From contig NZ_BMVP01000001.1 of assembly GCF_014650775.1 (NCBI RefSeq), positions 496,001 to 560,000 of the forward strand: a stretch of DNA of 64,000 nucleotides, read 5' to 3'. A program made the position numbers and the translations under genes. The first letter of the stretch is position 1. Every line of letters starts with the position of its first letter. Source of the DNA: Streptomyces cirratus (GTDB taxonomy: Bacteria; Actinomycetota; Actinomycetes; Streptomycetales; Streptomycetaceae). Below are positions 8,253-16,418 of this stretch, one piece after another. Below the pieces are notes generated by a model. That model worked only from the letters and a program-made list of their open reading frames with translations, did not search any database and was not told the DNA's origin.

Positions 8253-9106
8253 TTGGGGGCTCCAGGGTTGTTGGGGGAGGTGACGGACGGCGCGTGCGCC
8301 GTCCACGGGTCGGTGACCGTGCGCGAGACGTGGGTACGCAGACCCCAGCCGTGGCGCTCGGAGATCGCGTCGAGCTGCGCGGCGGCCTGCTCGCACCAGG
8401 GCCACTCGGTGGCCCAGTGCGCGGCGTCGATGAGCGCGAGCGGGCTCTGCTCGCGGGCCTCGGACGCGGGGTGGTGGCGCAGGTCGGCGGTGAGGAAGGC
8501 GTCCACGCCGGCGGCGCGGACCTGCGCGAACAGGCTGTCGCCGGAGCCGCCGCTGACGGCGACGGTGCGGATCAGCGCGTCCGGGTCGCCGGCGGCGCGG
8601 ATGCCCTGCGCGGTGTGCGGCAGGCGGGCGGCGGCGCGGGCGGCGAAGGCGCTCAGGGTTTCGGGGTGGTCGAGTTCGCAGATCCGGCCGAGGCCGCGGC
8701 GGCCCGCGGGGTCGGTCGGGTCGGGCACGAGGGGGCCGGTGACCCGCAGGTCCAGGGCGCCGGCGAGGGCGTCGGAGACGCCGGGGTTGGCGGTGTCTGC
8801 GTTGGTGTGGGCGACGTGCAGCGCGATGTCGTTCTTGATCAGCGTGTGCACGACGCGGCCCTTGAAGGTGCCCGCCTCGACGGTGGTGGTGCCGCGCAGG
8901 TAGAGGGGGTGGTGGGTGACGACGAGGTCGGCGCCGAGCCGCACGGCTTCGTCGACGATCTCCAGTACGGGGTCGACCGCGAACAGGACCCGGGTGACTT
9001 CGGCGTCGGGCTCACCGCAGACGGTGCCGACGGCATCCCACTGCTCGGCCCGCGCGGGGGGCCAGAGAGCGTCGAGGGCGGCGATGACTTCGCTGAGACG
9101 GGGCAC
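8249..9106 (-). CDS. Nif3-like dinuclear metal center hexameric protein
   Basis: A 285-residue protein of the NIF3/YbgI family, beginning MPRLSEVIAALDALWPP. Metal-binding motifs are visible: VVTHHPLYLRG supplies a paired histidine, HVAHTNADTANPGVS follows the usual H-T-N-x-D pattern, and DAAHWATEWPWC near the C-terminus supplies the His/Glu pair. Family members bind two metal ions and form hexameric toroids; the YbgI/Ygi role is often given as a GTP cyclohydrolase-like fold with uncertain reaction. It is the first gene of the Nif3 / zinc ribbon / RNase H operon. Confidence 0.93.
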   Translation of the reverse strand: MPRLSEVIAALDALWPPARAEQWDAVGTVCGEPDAEVTRVLFAVDPVLEIVDEAVRLGADLVVTHHPLYLRGTTTVEAGTFKGRVVHTLIKNDIALHVAHTNADTANPGVSDALAGALDLRVTGPLVPDPTDPAGRRGLGRICELDHPETLSAFAARAAARLPHTAQGIRAAGDPDALIRTVAVSGGSGDSLFAQVRAAGVDAFLTADLRHHPASEAREQSPLALIDAAHWATEWPWCEQAAAQLDAISERHGWGLRTHVSRTVTDPWTAHAPSVTSPNNPGAPN

Positions 9107-9293
9107 GGGCCAAGGCTACCGTCCGTGGCGGCCCTCGGTGGCGGTGCCGGGGGACCTCGGCACCGCACAGCACAACCACCCCCCGCGTCATATCCGAACC
9201 GCCGGGCGGCCACCCGTATGTGTGAAGCGGGTGAGGTGGTGTTGTCCGGCGGGAAGTGCGAAAACTAGCTTCCTCACCGGAGGTGACGCACGG

Positions 9294-10358
9294 ATGACTG
9301 TCTGTGCCATCGAGATGACGACGGCCGCCGCGTTCACGATCGCGGCGGACGGGGCGTACGCCGCGCGGCTGGCCGGAGAGGGCCAGGCGCGGTACCCGGA
9401 GCGCTGGACGCTGGCCGGCCCCGAGCCGTACGCGGTGCCGCTGCCGCTCGCGCAACCGGAGGAGGCGGACAGCGAGGTGCTGCCGCTGGCCGACGGGCGG
9501 GTCCTGATCCACCGCCGGGTCGCGGACCGGCACGCCTTCGCGCTGCTGTACCCGACGGGCGGCGCGGGGGCGGGGCCGCGCACCGGGGAGCTGCCGCTGG
9601 GTGCGATCGGGCCGGGTTCGCAGGACGTACGGGTCTTCCTGCTGCCGCCGTCCCCGGACGGGCACGGCGCCTTCGCCCTGGCGGTCGGGGCCGAGGAGAC
9701 GGTGCTGTGGCAGGTGGCCGGGGTCCCCGGCGGGCCCCGGCCGGCCGCCGTCGTCCCGGGCCGCTGCTCGGGCGGCGTCTGGCTGGACCGGACGGGCCGG
9801 CTGCTGGCGCTGGACCGGGAGCTGGAGGGCCGCACCAAGGCGGTGGTCGTGGACCTGGCCCGTGGCGGCGAGGTGACCCCGCTGTTGCAGATCGCGGACC
9901 ACAGCGACGACCGGCTCCTGCTGGCCGAGCCGGACAGCGGGCTGCTGCTGATCCGCTCCGACGCGCCGGGCGAGCCGCGCCTGGGCTGGGGGGTGCTGGG
10001 CAGTGAGCGCCCGGTCCGCTTCCCGGAGTGCCTGCGGGCGGCGGACGCGGTGCCGTTCGCGGTGCAGCCGGGGCAGGCGCTGATGCCGGAGAGCTGCGGG
10101 GTCGCGCTGCGGGTGCCCGAGGGCATCGCGCTGTGGCGCCCGGCCGACCGGCACGTCTTCCGGATCTCCGCCCCGGCGGGCTGGCTGGGTGCCGGGCTGT
10201 GGACGCCGCAGGGGGTGCTGCGCCTGCCGTACGCCACGCCGGAGGTGCCGTGCGGGGTCGTCACCCTGGCTCAGCCGGTCCCGCCGCCGCCCCCGGTCCG
10301 GCTCGCTGCGCCCGTGGCCCCGCGCCCGGTCCCGCTCCAGCAGGCCCCGCTGAACTGA
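9294..10358 (+). CDS. Conserved actinobacterial hypothetical protein
   Basis: A 354-residue protein starting MTVCAIEMTTAAAFTIAADG. GGAGGTGACG lies about eight bases upstream of ATG 9294, which fixes the start; the longer open frame upstream has no homology character. No membrane segment or signal peptide is seen. The sequence alternates short hydrophobic strands with Gly/Asp turns (for example GRVLIHRRVADRHAFALLYP, and WLDRTGRLLALDRELEG), which suggests a beta-propeller or other all-beta repeat. The end is Pro/Val-rich. Family known in Streptomyces only as hypothetical; I cannot assign a role. Confidence 0.75.
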   Translation: MTVCAIEMTTAAAFTIAADGAYAARLAGEGQARYPERWTLAGPEPYAVPLPLAQPEEADSEVLPLADGRVLIHRRVADRHAFALLYPTGGAGAGPRTGELPLGAIGPGSQDVRVFLLPPSPDGHGAFALAVGAEETVLWQVAGVPGGPRPAAVVPGRCSGGVWLDRTGRLLALDRELEGRTKAVVVDLARGGEVTPLLQIADHSDDRLLLAEPDSGLLLIRSDAPGEPRLGWGVLGSERPVRFPECLRAADAVPFAVQPGQALMPESCGVALRVPEGIALWRPADRHVFRISAPAGWLGAGLWTPQGVLRLPYATPEVPCGVVTLAQPVPPPPPVRLAAPVAPRPVPLQQAPLN

Positions 10359-10740
10359 GGCGGAGCGTTTCGTGACGCGCCCGCGCTTTTCGTGACGGCG
10401 CTCAGGCCGGGGCGGCGCGTCTTCGGGGCGCGCGGACCGGTGCTTCACCCGGGCCCGGTAGGCGCGGGAACGGCAAGGGGGCGAGCAATACCGGGCGGGC
10501 CGACCGGCCACCCGGTCCCCCGCCCGCTCCCCCGGCGCCCGGGTACGGGCAGCGGGCCGCCACAACCGGCGCAGCGGGCCACACCCCCGGCCCCGGGGGC
10601 GGCCCCGTTCCCCTGCCCCGGCTCTGCCCGGCCCTGCCCCGGCTCCGACTCCGGTCCGGGACCCGGCTCCGTATGAGCGGCCTCGGCCGGGCACCCGGTC
10701 AGGCCCTGCCGCTCCGCGATGACACCGGCCCCCGCGGGCG
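10359..10740. other. Intergenic region, no gene recognised
   Basis: About 380 bases separate this pair of convergent genes. A short direct repeat TTTCGTGACG occurs at about 10367 and 10387. The rest is very GC-rich with Arg/Pro-coding shadow frames on both strands. I see no clear hairpin, RNA motif or conserved short gene. Confidence 0.5.
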
Positions 10741-11694
10741 CTAGCCGTGCTTGAGGCCCAGGACCTCCGCCGCGGCGAAGGTCTCGTTCGGCGGACGGGA
10801 GTCGTAGTGGGGGGTGAGGAGCCCGTCGAGTTCCTCGAAGGTGAACACCTCCTTGGAGGTGTCGAACTTCGCGGCGACCTTGGGGCGTTCCATCACCGCC
10901 ACGATCCCGCCGTGGACCACGAACAGCTGCCCGTTGGCCTTCGCGGCGGCCGGTGAGGCCAGGTAGCCGACCAGCGGGGAGACGTGCTCGGGGGCGAGGG
11001 CGTCCAGCTTGCCCTCCTCCGGTTCCTGGAAGCCCGCGAACACGTCCTCGGTCATCCGGGTGCGGGCGCGCGGGCAGATCGCGTTGGCGGTGACCCCGTA
11101 CTTGGCCAGGGCCAGGGCGGTCGAAGTGGTCAGGCCCACGATGCCGCCCTTGGCCGCCGCGTAGTTGGGCTGGCCGGCGCTGCCGCCGAGGAACGCCTCG
11201 GAGGAGGTGTTGACGATCCGGCCGTAGACCGGGCCGCCCGCGGCCTTCGACCGCTCCCGCCAGTGCGCTGAGGCGAAGTGGGTGGTGTTGAAGTGGCCCT
11301 TGAGGTGGACCCGTATCACCGAGTCCCACTCGTCCTCCGACATGGAGAAGACCATCCGGTCGCGCAGGATGCCCGCGTTGTTGACCAGGATGTCGAGCTT
11401 ACCGAAGCCGGTGACGGCCAGTTCCACCAGCTCGCGCGCCTGGGCGAAGTCGGCCACGTCACCCAGGTGCGCCACCGCCCGGCCGCCCGCGGCCCGGATC
11501 TCGTCGGCCACCTCCTGCGCCGGGGCCGCCGACGCCTGCCCGGAACCGTCGCGGCCGGGCTGCCCGAAGTCGTTGACGACCACGCTCGCCCCGAGCCGCG
11601 CCAGCTCGATCGCCTCGGCCCGGCCGAGTCCGCGGCCCGCGCCGGTGACGATGGCGCTGAGCCCCTCGAGCGGCCGCTCATGTGGCAGTGACAT
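10741..11694 (-). CDS. SDR 3-hydroxyacyl-CoA dehydrogenase, Hsd4A / 17beta-HSD4-like
   Basis: A 317-residue short-chain dehydrogenase. The Rossmann glycine motif TGAGRGLG is at 17-24, NNAGILRDR begins at 105, the catalytic Ser is near 164-165, and YAAAK gives Tyr178 and Lys182. The VVVNDFG insertion after strand 2 and the VHLKGHF segment resemble the dehydrogenase domain of peroxisomal multifunctional enzyme 2 (17beta-HSD4). The length equals that recalled for M. tuberculosis Hsd4A (Rv3502c), which oxidises 3-hydroxyacyl-CoA in sterol side-chain degradation. It is the last gene of the MaoC / ADH / SDR operon. Exact substrate is inferred. Confidence 0.85.
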   Translation of the reverse strand: MSLPHERPLEGLSAIVTGAGRGLGRAEAIELARLGASVVVNDFGQPGRDGSGQASAAPAQEVADEIRAAGGRAVAHLGDVADFAQARELVELAVTGFGKLDILVNNAGILRDRMVFSMSEDEWDSVIRVHLKGHFNTTHFASAHWRERSKAAGGPVYGRIVNTSSEAFLGGSAGQPNYAAAKGGIVGLTTSTALALAKYGVTANAICPRARTRMTEDVFAGFQEPEEGKLDALAPEHVSPLVGYLASPAAAKANGQLFVVHGGIVAVMERPKVAAKFDTSKEVFTFEELDGLLTPHYDSRPPNETFAAAEVLGLKHG

Positions 11695-11733
11695 CTACCG
11701 GGTTCCTCTCGTCGGGTTCACGGGTTCACGGGT

Positions 11734-12810
11734 TCAGAGTTCGATGCAGGTGCGCAGGGCCACGCCCGTACGCATCTGGTCGAGGGCGTCGTTGATCTCC
11801 CCGAGCCGCACCCGGTGCGTGATCAGGCTCGCCAGGTCCACCCGGCCGGCCCGCCACAGCGCGATGGTGCGCTCGTAGGAGCGGAGCACGTCACCGCCCC
11901 CGTACATCGAGGGCAGGATCTTCTTCTCGTCGAAGAACAGCGAGAACATGTTGATCGAGTAGTTGTCGTCCAGCGCTCCCGCGCCGACCACCACGACGGA
12001 ACCGCCGCGCCGGGTCATCTCGTACGCGGTCTGCGTCGTCGCGGACTTGCCGACCACCTCGAAGACGTAGTCGAAGCCCTCCCCGGCCGTGATCCGGTTC
12101 TTCGCGTCGCCGAAGGCGTCGGGCGCGACCGCCTCCGTGGCCCCGAAGCGCAGCGCCGCCTCCCGGCGCGAGGCGACCGGGTCGACGGCCACGACCTGCG
12201 CCGCGCCCTGCACCTTGGCGCCCTGGATGACGGAGATGCCGACGCCGCCGCAGCCGATGACCGCGACCGAGGAACCGGCCTGCACCTTCGCCGTGTTGAT
12301 GGCCGCGCCGAGCCCGGTGGTCACGCCGCAGCCGATCAGGGCGGCGATGTCGTAGGGCAGGTCGTCGGGTATCGGCACGGCGCACGCGGCGGGGACCACC
12401 ATCTCCTCGGCGAAGGTGCCGGTGCCGGCGAAGCCGAAGATGTCGCTGCCCGCCCGGCGGAAGTTGGGGGTGGCCACGTTCGAGAAGGACTCCAGGCACA
12501 GGTGGCCCTGACCGCGCTTGCAGGCGGGGCAGTGTCCGCACGGCGGCAGCCAGCAGACGAGGACCCGGTCGCCGGTCTTGTGGGTGGTCACCCCGTCGCC
12601 GACGTCGACGACGTCGCCCGAGCCCTCGTGGCCGGGGATGAAGGGGGCGGGCTGCGGCAGTACGCCGCTCATCGCGGACAGGTCGGAGTGGCACAGGCCG
12701 GTCGCCTTGATGCGGATCTTGACCTTGCCGGGGCCGAAGCCCACGGCCTCCATGTCCTCGACGACCTCCAGCTTGTCCTGGCCGATCTCGCTCTGTAGCG
12801 CTGCGCGCAC
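11734..12810 (-). CDS. Zinc-dependent alcohol dehydrogenase
   Basis: A 358-residue medium-chain dehydrogenase. Catalytic zinc ligands are C40 (GLCHSD) and H61-E62 (PGHEG). The structural zinc site has four cysteines in CGHCPACKRGQGHLC (C91, C94, C97, C105). The nucleotide-binding motif GCGGVG follows VAVIGC at about 185-192. It oxidises primary or secondary alcohols with NAD or a thiol adduct; a class III-like formaldehyde role is possible. Context favours oxidation of a sterol C26/C27 alcohol, because its operon neighbours are a MaoC hydratase and an Hsd4A-like SDR and the operon has a KstR-type operator. Spacing to the SDR is 39 bases. Confidence 0.88.
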   Translation of the reverse strand: MRAALQSEIGQDKLEVVEDMEAVGFGPGKVKIRIKATGLCHSDLSAMSGVLPQPAPFIPGHEGSGDVVDVGDGVTTHKTGDRVLVCWLPPCGHCPACKRGQGHLCLESFSNVATPNFRRAGSDIFGFAGTGTFAEEMVVPAACAVPIPDDLPYDIAALIGCGVTTGLGAAINTAKVQAGSSVAVIGCGGVGISVIQGAKVQGAAQVVAVDPVASRREAALRFGATEAVAPDAFGDAKNRITAGEGFDYVFEVVGKSATTQTAYEMTRRGGSVVVVGAGALDDNYSINMFSLFFDEKKILPSMYGGGDVLRSYERTIALWRAGRVDLASLITHRVRLGEINDALDQMRTGVALRTCIEL

Positions 12811-12843
12811 GGTGCGGCTCCTTCGGTTCGTTCGTCAGAGGGC

Positions 12844-13698
12844 TTACGCGTGTTCCACGACGGTGTCGGCGAGGACCGGCGCGTCGTCCCGTTCTGCGGC
12901 GCTGACCGCCACCCGCACCAGGCCGGGCTCCTCCCACATCCGGATGCGCAGCGTCTCGCCCGGGAAGACGATCCCGGCGAAGCGCGTGCGGTAGGCGCGG
13001 ACCCGGGACACGTCCCCCGCCAGGGCGGTGTCGACGACGGCCTTGAGGGTCATCCCGTACGAGCACAGGCCGTGCAGGATCGGCCGGTCGAAGCCGGCGA
13101 GCTTGGCGAACTCCGGGTCGGCGTGCAGCGGGTTCCAGTCGCCGGAGAGCCGGTAGAGCAGCGCCTGGTCCTCGCGGATGTGCCGTTCCACGGTGCGGTG
13201 GGGCGCCCGCTCGGGCAGCTCGGCCTTGACGGAGGGCCCGCGGTCCCCGCCGAACCCGCCTTCGCCGCGTACGAAGATCTGCGCGTCGGAGGTCCACAGC
13301 GGCCCGTCGGCGTCCTCGACCTCGGTGCGCAGCACGATCACGGCGGCCTTGCCCTTGTCGTAGAGCGCGGCGACCTTGGCGGAGGAGGTGGCGCTGCCCT
13401 TGACGGGGATCGGCCGGTGCAGCTCGATGGACTGGCCGCCGTGCAGGACGTTGGCGAGGTTGACGTCGATCCCGGGAGCGGCCAGGCCGCCCATCATGGC
13501 CATGCCGGCGCCGGCGACGGTCGCGAAGCTGGGCAGTACGTGGAGCTTGGACTCCAGGGTGTAGCGCAGCTCGTCGGGGTCGGTGGCGGGCCGGCCGGCG
13601 CCGACGCCGAGGTGGTAGAGCTGGATGTCCTTGTGGTCCCAGGCGATGTCCCCGCGGCGGGGTTCGGCGGCGAGGGCCTTGGCGGCATCGATCGGCAT
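12844..13698 (-). CDS. MaoC family (R)-specific enoyl-CoA hydratase, hydratase-2/Hsd4B-like
   Basis: A 284-residue double hot-dog protein, about the length of M. tuberculosis Rv3538. The N-terminal half is the degenerate hot-dog fold. The C-terminal half holds the hydratase-2 motif from about residue 181: YRLSGDWNPLHAD, with catalytic Asp187 and His192, then the FDRPILHGLCSYG segment. Enzymes of this type hydrate trans-2-enoyl-CoA to the 3R-hydroxy product, which matches the stereochemistry needed by Hsd4A-type dehydrogenases. First gene of its operon; a perfect palindromic KstR-type site lies about 100 bases upstream. Start ATG 13698 has GGAGCA about six bases before it. Confidence 0.9.
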   Translation of the reverse strand: MPIDAAKALAAEPRRGDIAWDHKDIQLYHLGVGAGRPATDPDELRYTLESKLHVLPSFATVAGAGMAMMGGLAAPGIDVNLANVLHGGQSIELHRPIPVKGSATSSAKVAALYDKGKAAVIVLRTEVEDADGPLWTSDAQIFVRGEGGFGGDRGPSVKAELPERAPHRTVERHIREDQALLYRLSGDWNPLHADPEFAKLAGFDRPILHGLCSYGMTLKAVVDTALAGDVSRVRAYRTRFAGIVFPGETLRIRMWEEPGLVRVAVSAAERDDAPVLADTVVEHA

Positions 13699-13801
13699 TC
13701 GGATGCTGCTCCTTGCTGCGTGAGTGCTCCGTGAGTGGAAGACCTCGGCGCGGTCGTCCGCACCGTCGGCCGCACCGAGGTCGTCTGCGGGCCGCCACGG
13801 G

Positions 13802-13815
13802 TAGAACGCGTTCTA
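13802..13815. promoter_or_regulatory. KstR-type operator, exact match and perfect palindrome
   Basis: TAGAACGCGTTCTA fits the published KstR pattern T-N2-AAC-N2-GTT-N2-A at every fixed position and is fully self-complementary. It lies between the MaoC operon (minus strand) and the truncated receiver gene (plus strand), so it could act on either. Regulation of the MaoC operon is the more likely reading. Confidence 0.75.
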
Positions 13816-13940
13816 GGCGGCCGGTGAGGCCATGTATAACGCACCCCCCAGCAGTTGTGAAGACTGCTGACCCAACGTCAGATGAGCTGTGCGCGGCATG
13901 GTTTCCCGGCGCGCGGGGGCCGGAACCCTACGCTGGCGGG

Positions 13941-14291
13941 ATGGACGAAACCGGTCGGCCCCTGCGGGTGCTGCTGTGGCCCGCGAACCCGGCGCTGGCG
14001 GTCCGACTGGGCCTGGAGCGGGACATCGAGGTGGTGGCCTCACCGATGGGCCGGCCGGCGGTGGCGCTGGTGGAGTCGGTGGAGGGGATCCGGGAGGTCC
14101 GGGAGGAAGCCCCGGAGTGCGCGATCCTGCTGATGGCCGGCTCTGCCCGCCCGGGCCTGCGCGAGGCCGCCCTCGCGGCGGGCGCGTCGGGCCTCATCCT
14201 CCGCGACGCCCCGATCCGGGACCTCTCCCACTCCCTCCACGCCGCCTCCCGCGGCGAACGGGTCACGGACCCGACCCTCGACGTCCCATAA
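13941..14291 (+). CDS. Truncated receiver-like protein (NarL-type response-regulator remnant)
   Basis: A 116-residue protein. The start MDETGRPLRVLLWPANP and the end AGASGLILRDAPIRDLSHSLHAASRGERVTDP resemble strand 1 and helices 4-5 of NarL/LuxR response-regulator receivers. The central part is shortened, the acidic pair after strand 1 is absent (WPANP instead of DD), the phospho-acceptor Asp region is not recognisable, and the DNA-binding helix-turn-helix is missing. It may be a pseudo-receiver that binds a partner, or a decayed regulator. ATG 13941 follows GCTGGCGGG. Stop is TAA, rare in this genome. Confidence 0.55.
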   Translation: MDETGRPLRVLLWPANPALAVRLGLERDIEVVASPMGRPAVALVESVEGIREVREEAPECAILLMAGSARPGLREAALAAGASGLILRDAPIRDLSHSLHAASRGERVTDPTLDVP

Positions 14292-14340
14292 CACCCGCCC
14301 CCAACACCGCCGGACGTTCTCGGGACGGGCCCCGATCCGG

Positions 14341-14567
14341 CCGGGGCGGCACATCCAGCCCCACCGGCGTTCGAGGCGCGGGGCCCGGGGCCCCAATCCG
14401 GCCGGGGCGGCACATCCAGCCCCACCGACGTTCGAGGCGCGCGGTGCGGGCCCCGATCCGGCCGGGGCGGCACATCCAGCCTCGCCGGCGTTTGAGGCGC
14501 GGGGTGCGGGGCGGAGCCCCGCGAAGCCCGGCGCAGCCGGGGCCGCTTGCGCAACGGCGCCGCACCG
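14341..14567. repeat. Tandem 60-bp GC-rich repeat with an extended 92-bp copy
   Basis: Three copies of a unit of about 60 bases, each with GGCCGGGGCGGCACATCCAG followed by a CACCGGCGTTCGAGGCGCG-like word, run from about 14341. The last copy continues into a block with inverted GCGGGGC/GCCCCGC arms and ends near GCACCG at 14567. The final 92 bases (14476-14567) recur at 42967-43058 inside the ECF ATPase gene. The intergenic stretch 14292-14617 holds nothing else recognisable. Confidence 0.8.
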
Positions 14568-14617
14568 AGCCGCCGGACGGCCGCCAAAGCAACCCGGCTG
14601 CGCCGGGCCCCCCGGGG

Positions 14618-16276
14618 TCAGCCGGTGGTGGGGGCGGATCGGCGGATGCCGTCCGCGCCGAGCGTCCGGCACTCGCCCAGTGACACCGTCACCGGCCGCT
14701 CCCGCAGGACCCCCCGGGCCCGGTACTCCCCAAGGCTCGTCGCGTACCACGGCGCACCCCCCGCGTCCCGCAACTCGTCCCGGATCCCGATCAGCGCACA
14801 CGACCGCTGCGGCTCCGGCAACCGGTCCAGCGCGGGCGCCGCATCCGCCGACAGTTCACGCGCGTAAGCCAGGTCGATCTTGCCTTCCCTCTGGTACCGC
14901 GCCACGTTGCTCCCGGCGATCACCCCGTCCGGGGACACCAGCCCGAACGCCAGCACCGTCACCGCCGCGCTCCCCACCACCCCTCGGGCCAGCCACCGGC
15001 CCCCCGTCACCCCGGCCGCCATCAGCAGCACGATCACCAACCCGAGCCACAGCTCCACCACGACCACCGACAGCCGCAGCCTCGTCAGCCCGTACGCGTC
15101 GACGTACAGGTCCATCCGCCGCACGGCGGAGGCCACCACGACCAGCGTCAGCAGGCACAGCACCCCCAGCACCACCCGCACGAAGCGCCGGTCGCCGGCC
15201 GCACCCCGCGGCGCCCACCGCAGGGCGAGCGCGATCACGCCGAGGACGAACACGGTGGCCCACAGCAGCTGCCAGAACCCCTGCCGCGCGTACTCCGCGT
15301 ACGTGAGCCCGGTGCTCTCCAGCACCTTGTCGTAGCCGCCGAACAGCACCGCCAGCTGCACCGCGATGAACCCCGCGAACAGCAGGTTCAGCACGATCAG
15401 CGGCAGCCCCCACTCCACCCGCGACCGCGCCTTGCCCGGGGCCACCTCGAAGCGGTCCCAGCGGTGCGGGGCCGCAGCCGTACGGGCACCGGCCAGCGCG
15501 AGGACCGCGCCGAACCCGAAGAGCAGGATCCGCAACGGCCCCTCTCCCAAGGAGACATCAGGAGCCAGACCCCCCAGCAGATCGGCGAACGCCGCATCGG
15601 CGGAGGCGAACAGCGCCCCGAACACCAGCAGCAGCCCGACCGCCACCACGCTCGCCTTGGCGACGGGCAGCCAGCGCTCACGGCCCCGCCCGCCCCGCGC
15701 CCGTACTCCCGCCCAGGCCCAGCCGACCCCGCTGACGGCGGTGCTCAGGAATCCGAGCGGGCTCAGCAGCACCCCGGGCCACCGCCGGCTCCCGTGCAGG
15801 GCCAGCCCGGCCAGCAGGACGGCCGCCAGGATCGCCAGCGTCGAGGGCCAGGCCGAGTCGCGCAGAGCAGGGATCCCGAGCAGCGCCACGCACCCGAGGG
15901 CCCACAGCACCGTCCAGGGGCGGGCGGTGCGGCCGGCCGCGCGGGCCGAGACGTAGGCGGCCACCATCGCCGGCAGCGCCGCGATCAGCAGGCCGGGGCC
16001 CATGCCGTCCCCGAGGAAGACCGCGGTGGCCAGACCAGCGGCGAGCACCGCCACCAGCGCGGCGGTACGGATCGGCGCGGCCTCGGCGCCGCGGACGCGC
16101 CCGCCCATCGAGGCGGCCGCCTTCGCCACCGCATCGGCGTGGGCCTGCCGCCTGCGCAGCTCCTGCTGGTGCATCAGCCAGCCGTGCCAGGCCACGGGAT
16201 CGTGCCCGGGCTGCCCGGGCGCGGCCGGGGGCGGCCCGGCCACGCCCGGCGAGGGCTGGTCGGCGTTGTCGGACAT
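14618..16276 (-). CDS. DUF4153/DUF4173 domain polytopic membrane protein
   Basis: A 552-residue integral membrane protein. A soluble N-terminal part (about 1-75) rich in Pro/Ala and an HGWLMHQQELRRRQ helix precedes at least ten hydrophobic segments. The family signature TYAEYARQGFWQLLWA is present in the middle. A soluble C-terminal tail of about 120 residues follows, with paired Cys (RSCALIGIRDEL, LGECRTLG). Members are widespread in Streptomyces and usually called DUF4173 without known function. The start is set by GGGGAGG seven bases before ATG 16276; upstream residues are unconserved. Alone in its transcription unit. Confidence 0.85.
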   Translation of the reverse strand: MSDNADQPSPGVAGPPPAAPGQPGHDPVAWHGWLMHQQELRRRQAHADAVAKAAASMGGRVRGAEAAPIRTAALVAVLAAGLATAVFLGDGMGPGLLIAALPAMVAAYVSARAAGRTARPWTVLWALGCVALLGIPALRDSAWPSTLAILAAVLLAGLALHGSRRWPGVLLSPLGFLSTAVSGVGWAWAGVRARGGRGRERWLPVAKASVVAVGLLLVFGALFASADAAFADLLGGLAPDVSLGEGPLRILLFGFGAVLALAGARTAAAPHRWDRFEVAPGKARSRVEWGLPLIVLNLLFAGFIAVQLAVLFGGYDKVLESTGLTYAEYARQGFWQLLWATVFVLGVIALALRWAPRGAAGDRRFVRVVLGVLCLLTLVVVASAVRRMDLYVDAYGLTRLRLSVVVVELWLGLVIVLLMAAGVTGGRWLARGVVGSAAVTVLAFGLVSPDGVIAGSNVARYQREGKIDLAYARELSADAAPALDRLPEPQRSCALIGIRDELRDAGGAPWYATSLGEYRARGVLRERPVTVSLGECRTLGADGIRRSAPTTG

Positions 16277-16358
16277 CAGGTTCCTCCCCTGTCGGCCGCC
16301 CCGATCACGGGAACGCGGGGGCGGCGATGCGGACAGGGTAGGCACGGCCCATCAGGTT

Positions 16359-16372
16359 TTGAACATATTCAA
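16359..16372. promoter_or_regulatory. AT-rich 14-bp palindrome upstream of the DUF4153 gene
   Basis: TTGAACATATTCAA is a perfect palindrome in otherwise GC-rich DNA, about 85 bases upstream of the DUF4153 start. It matches seven of eight fixed positions of the KstR pattern, but it could equally be the site of another dimeric regulator or part of a promoter (TTGAAC as -35). Confidence 0.4.
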
Positions 16373-16418
16373 GAAACCCTTGTGGCGGGACCGTGACAAA
16401 CAAGAAGGACGGCTTCCG

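Noticed and set aside
14341..14567. CRISPR-like array
   Set aside because: Copies are directly adjacent with no unique spacers, and there are no cas genes.
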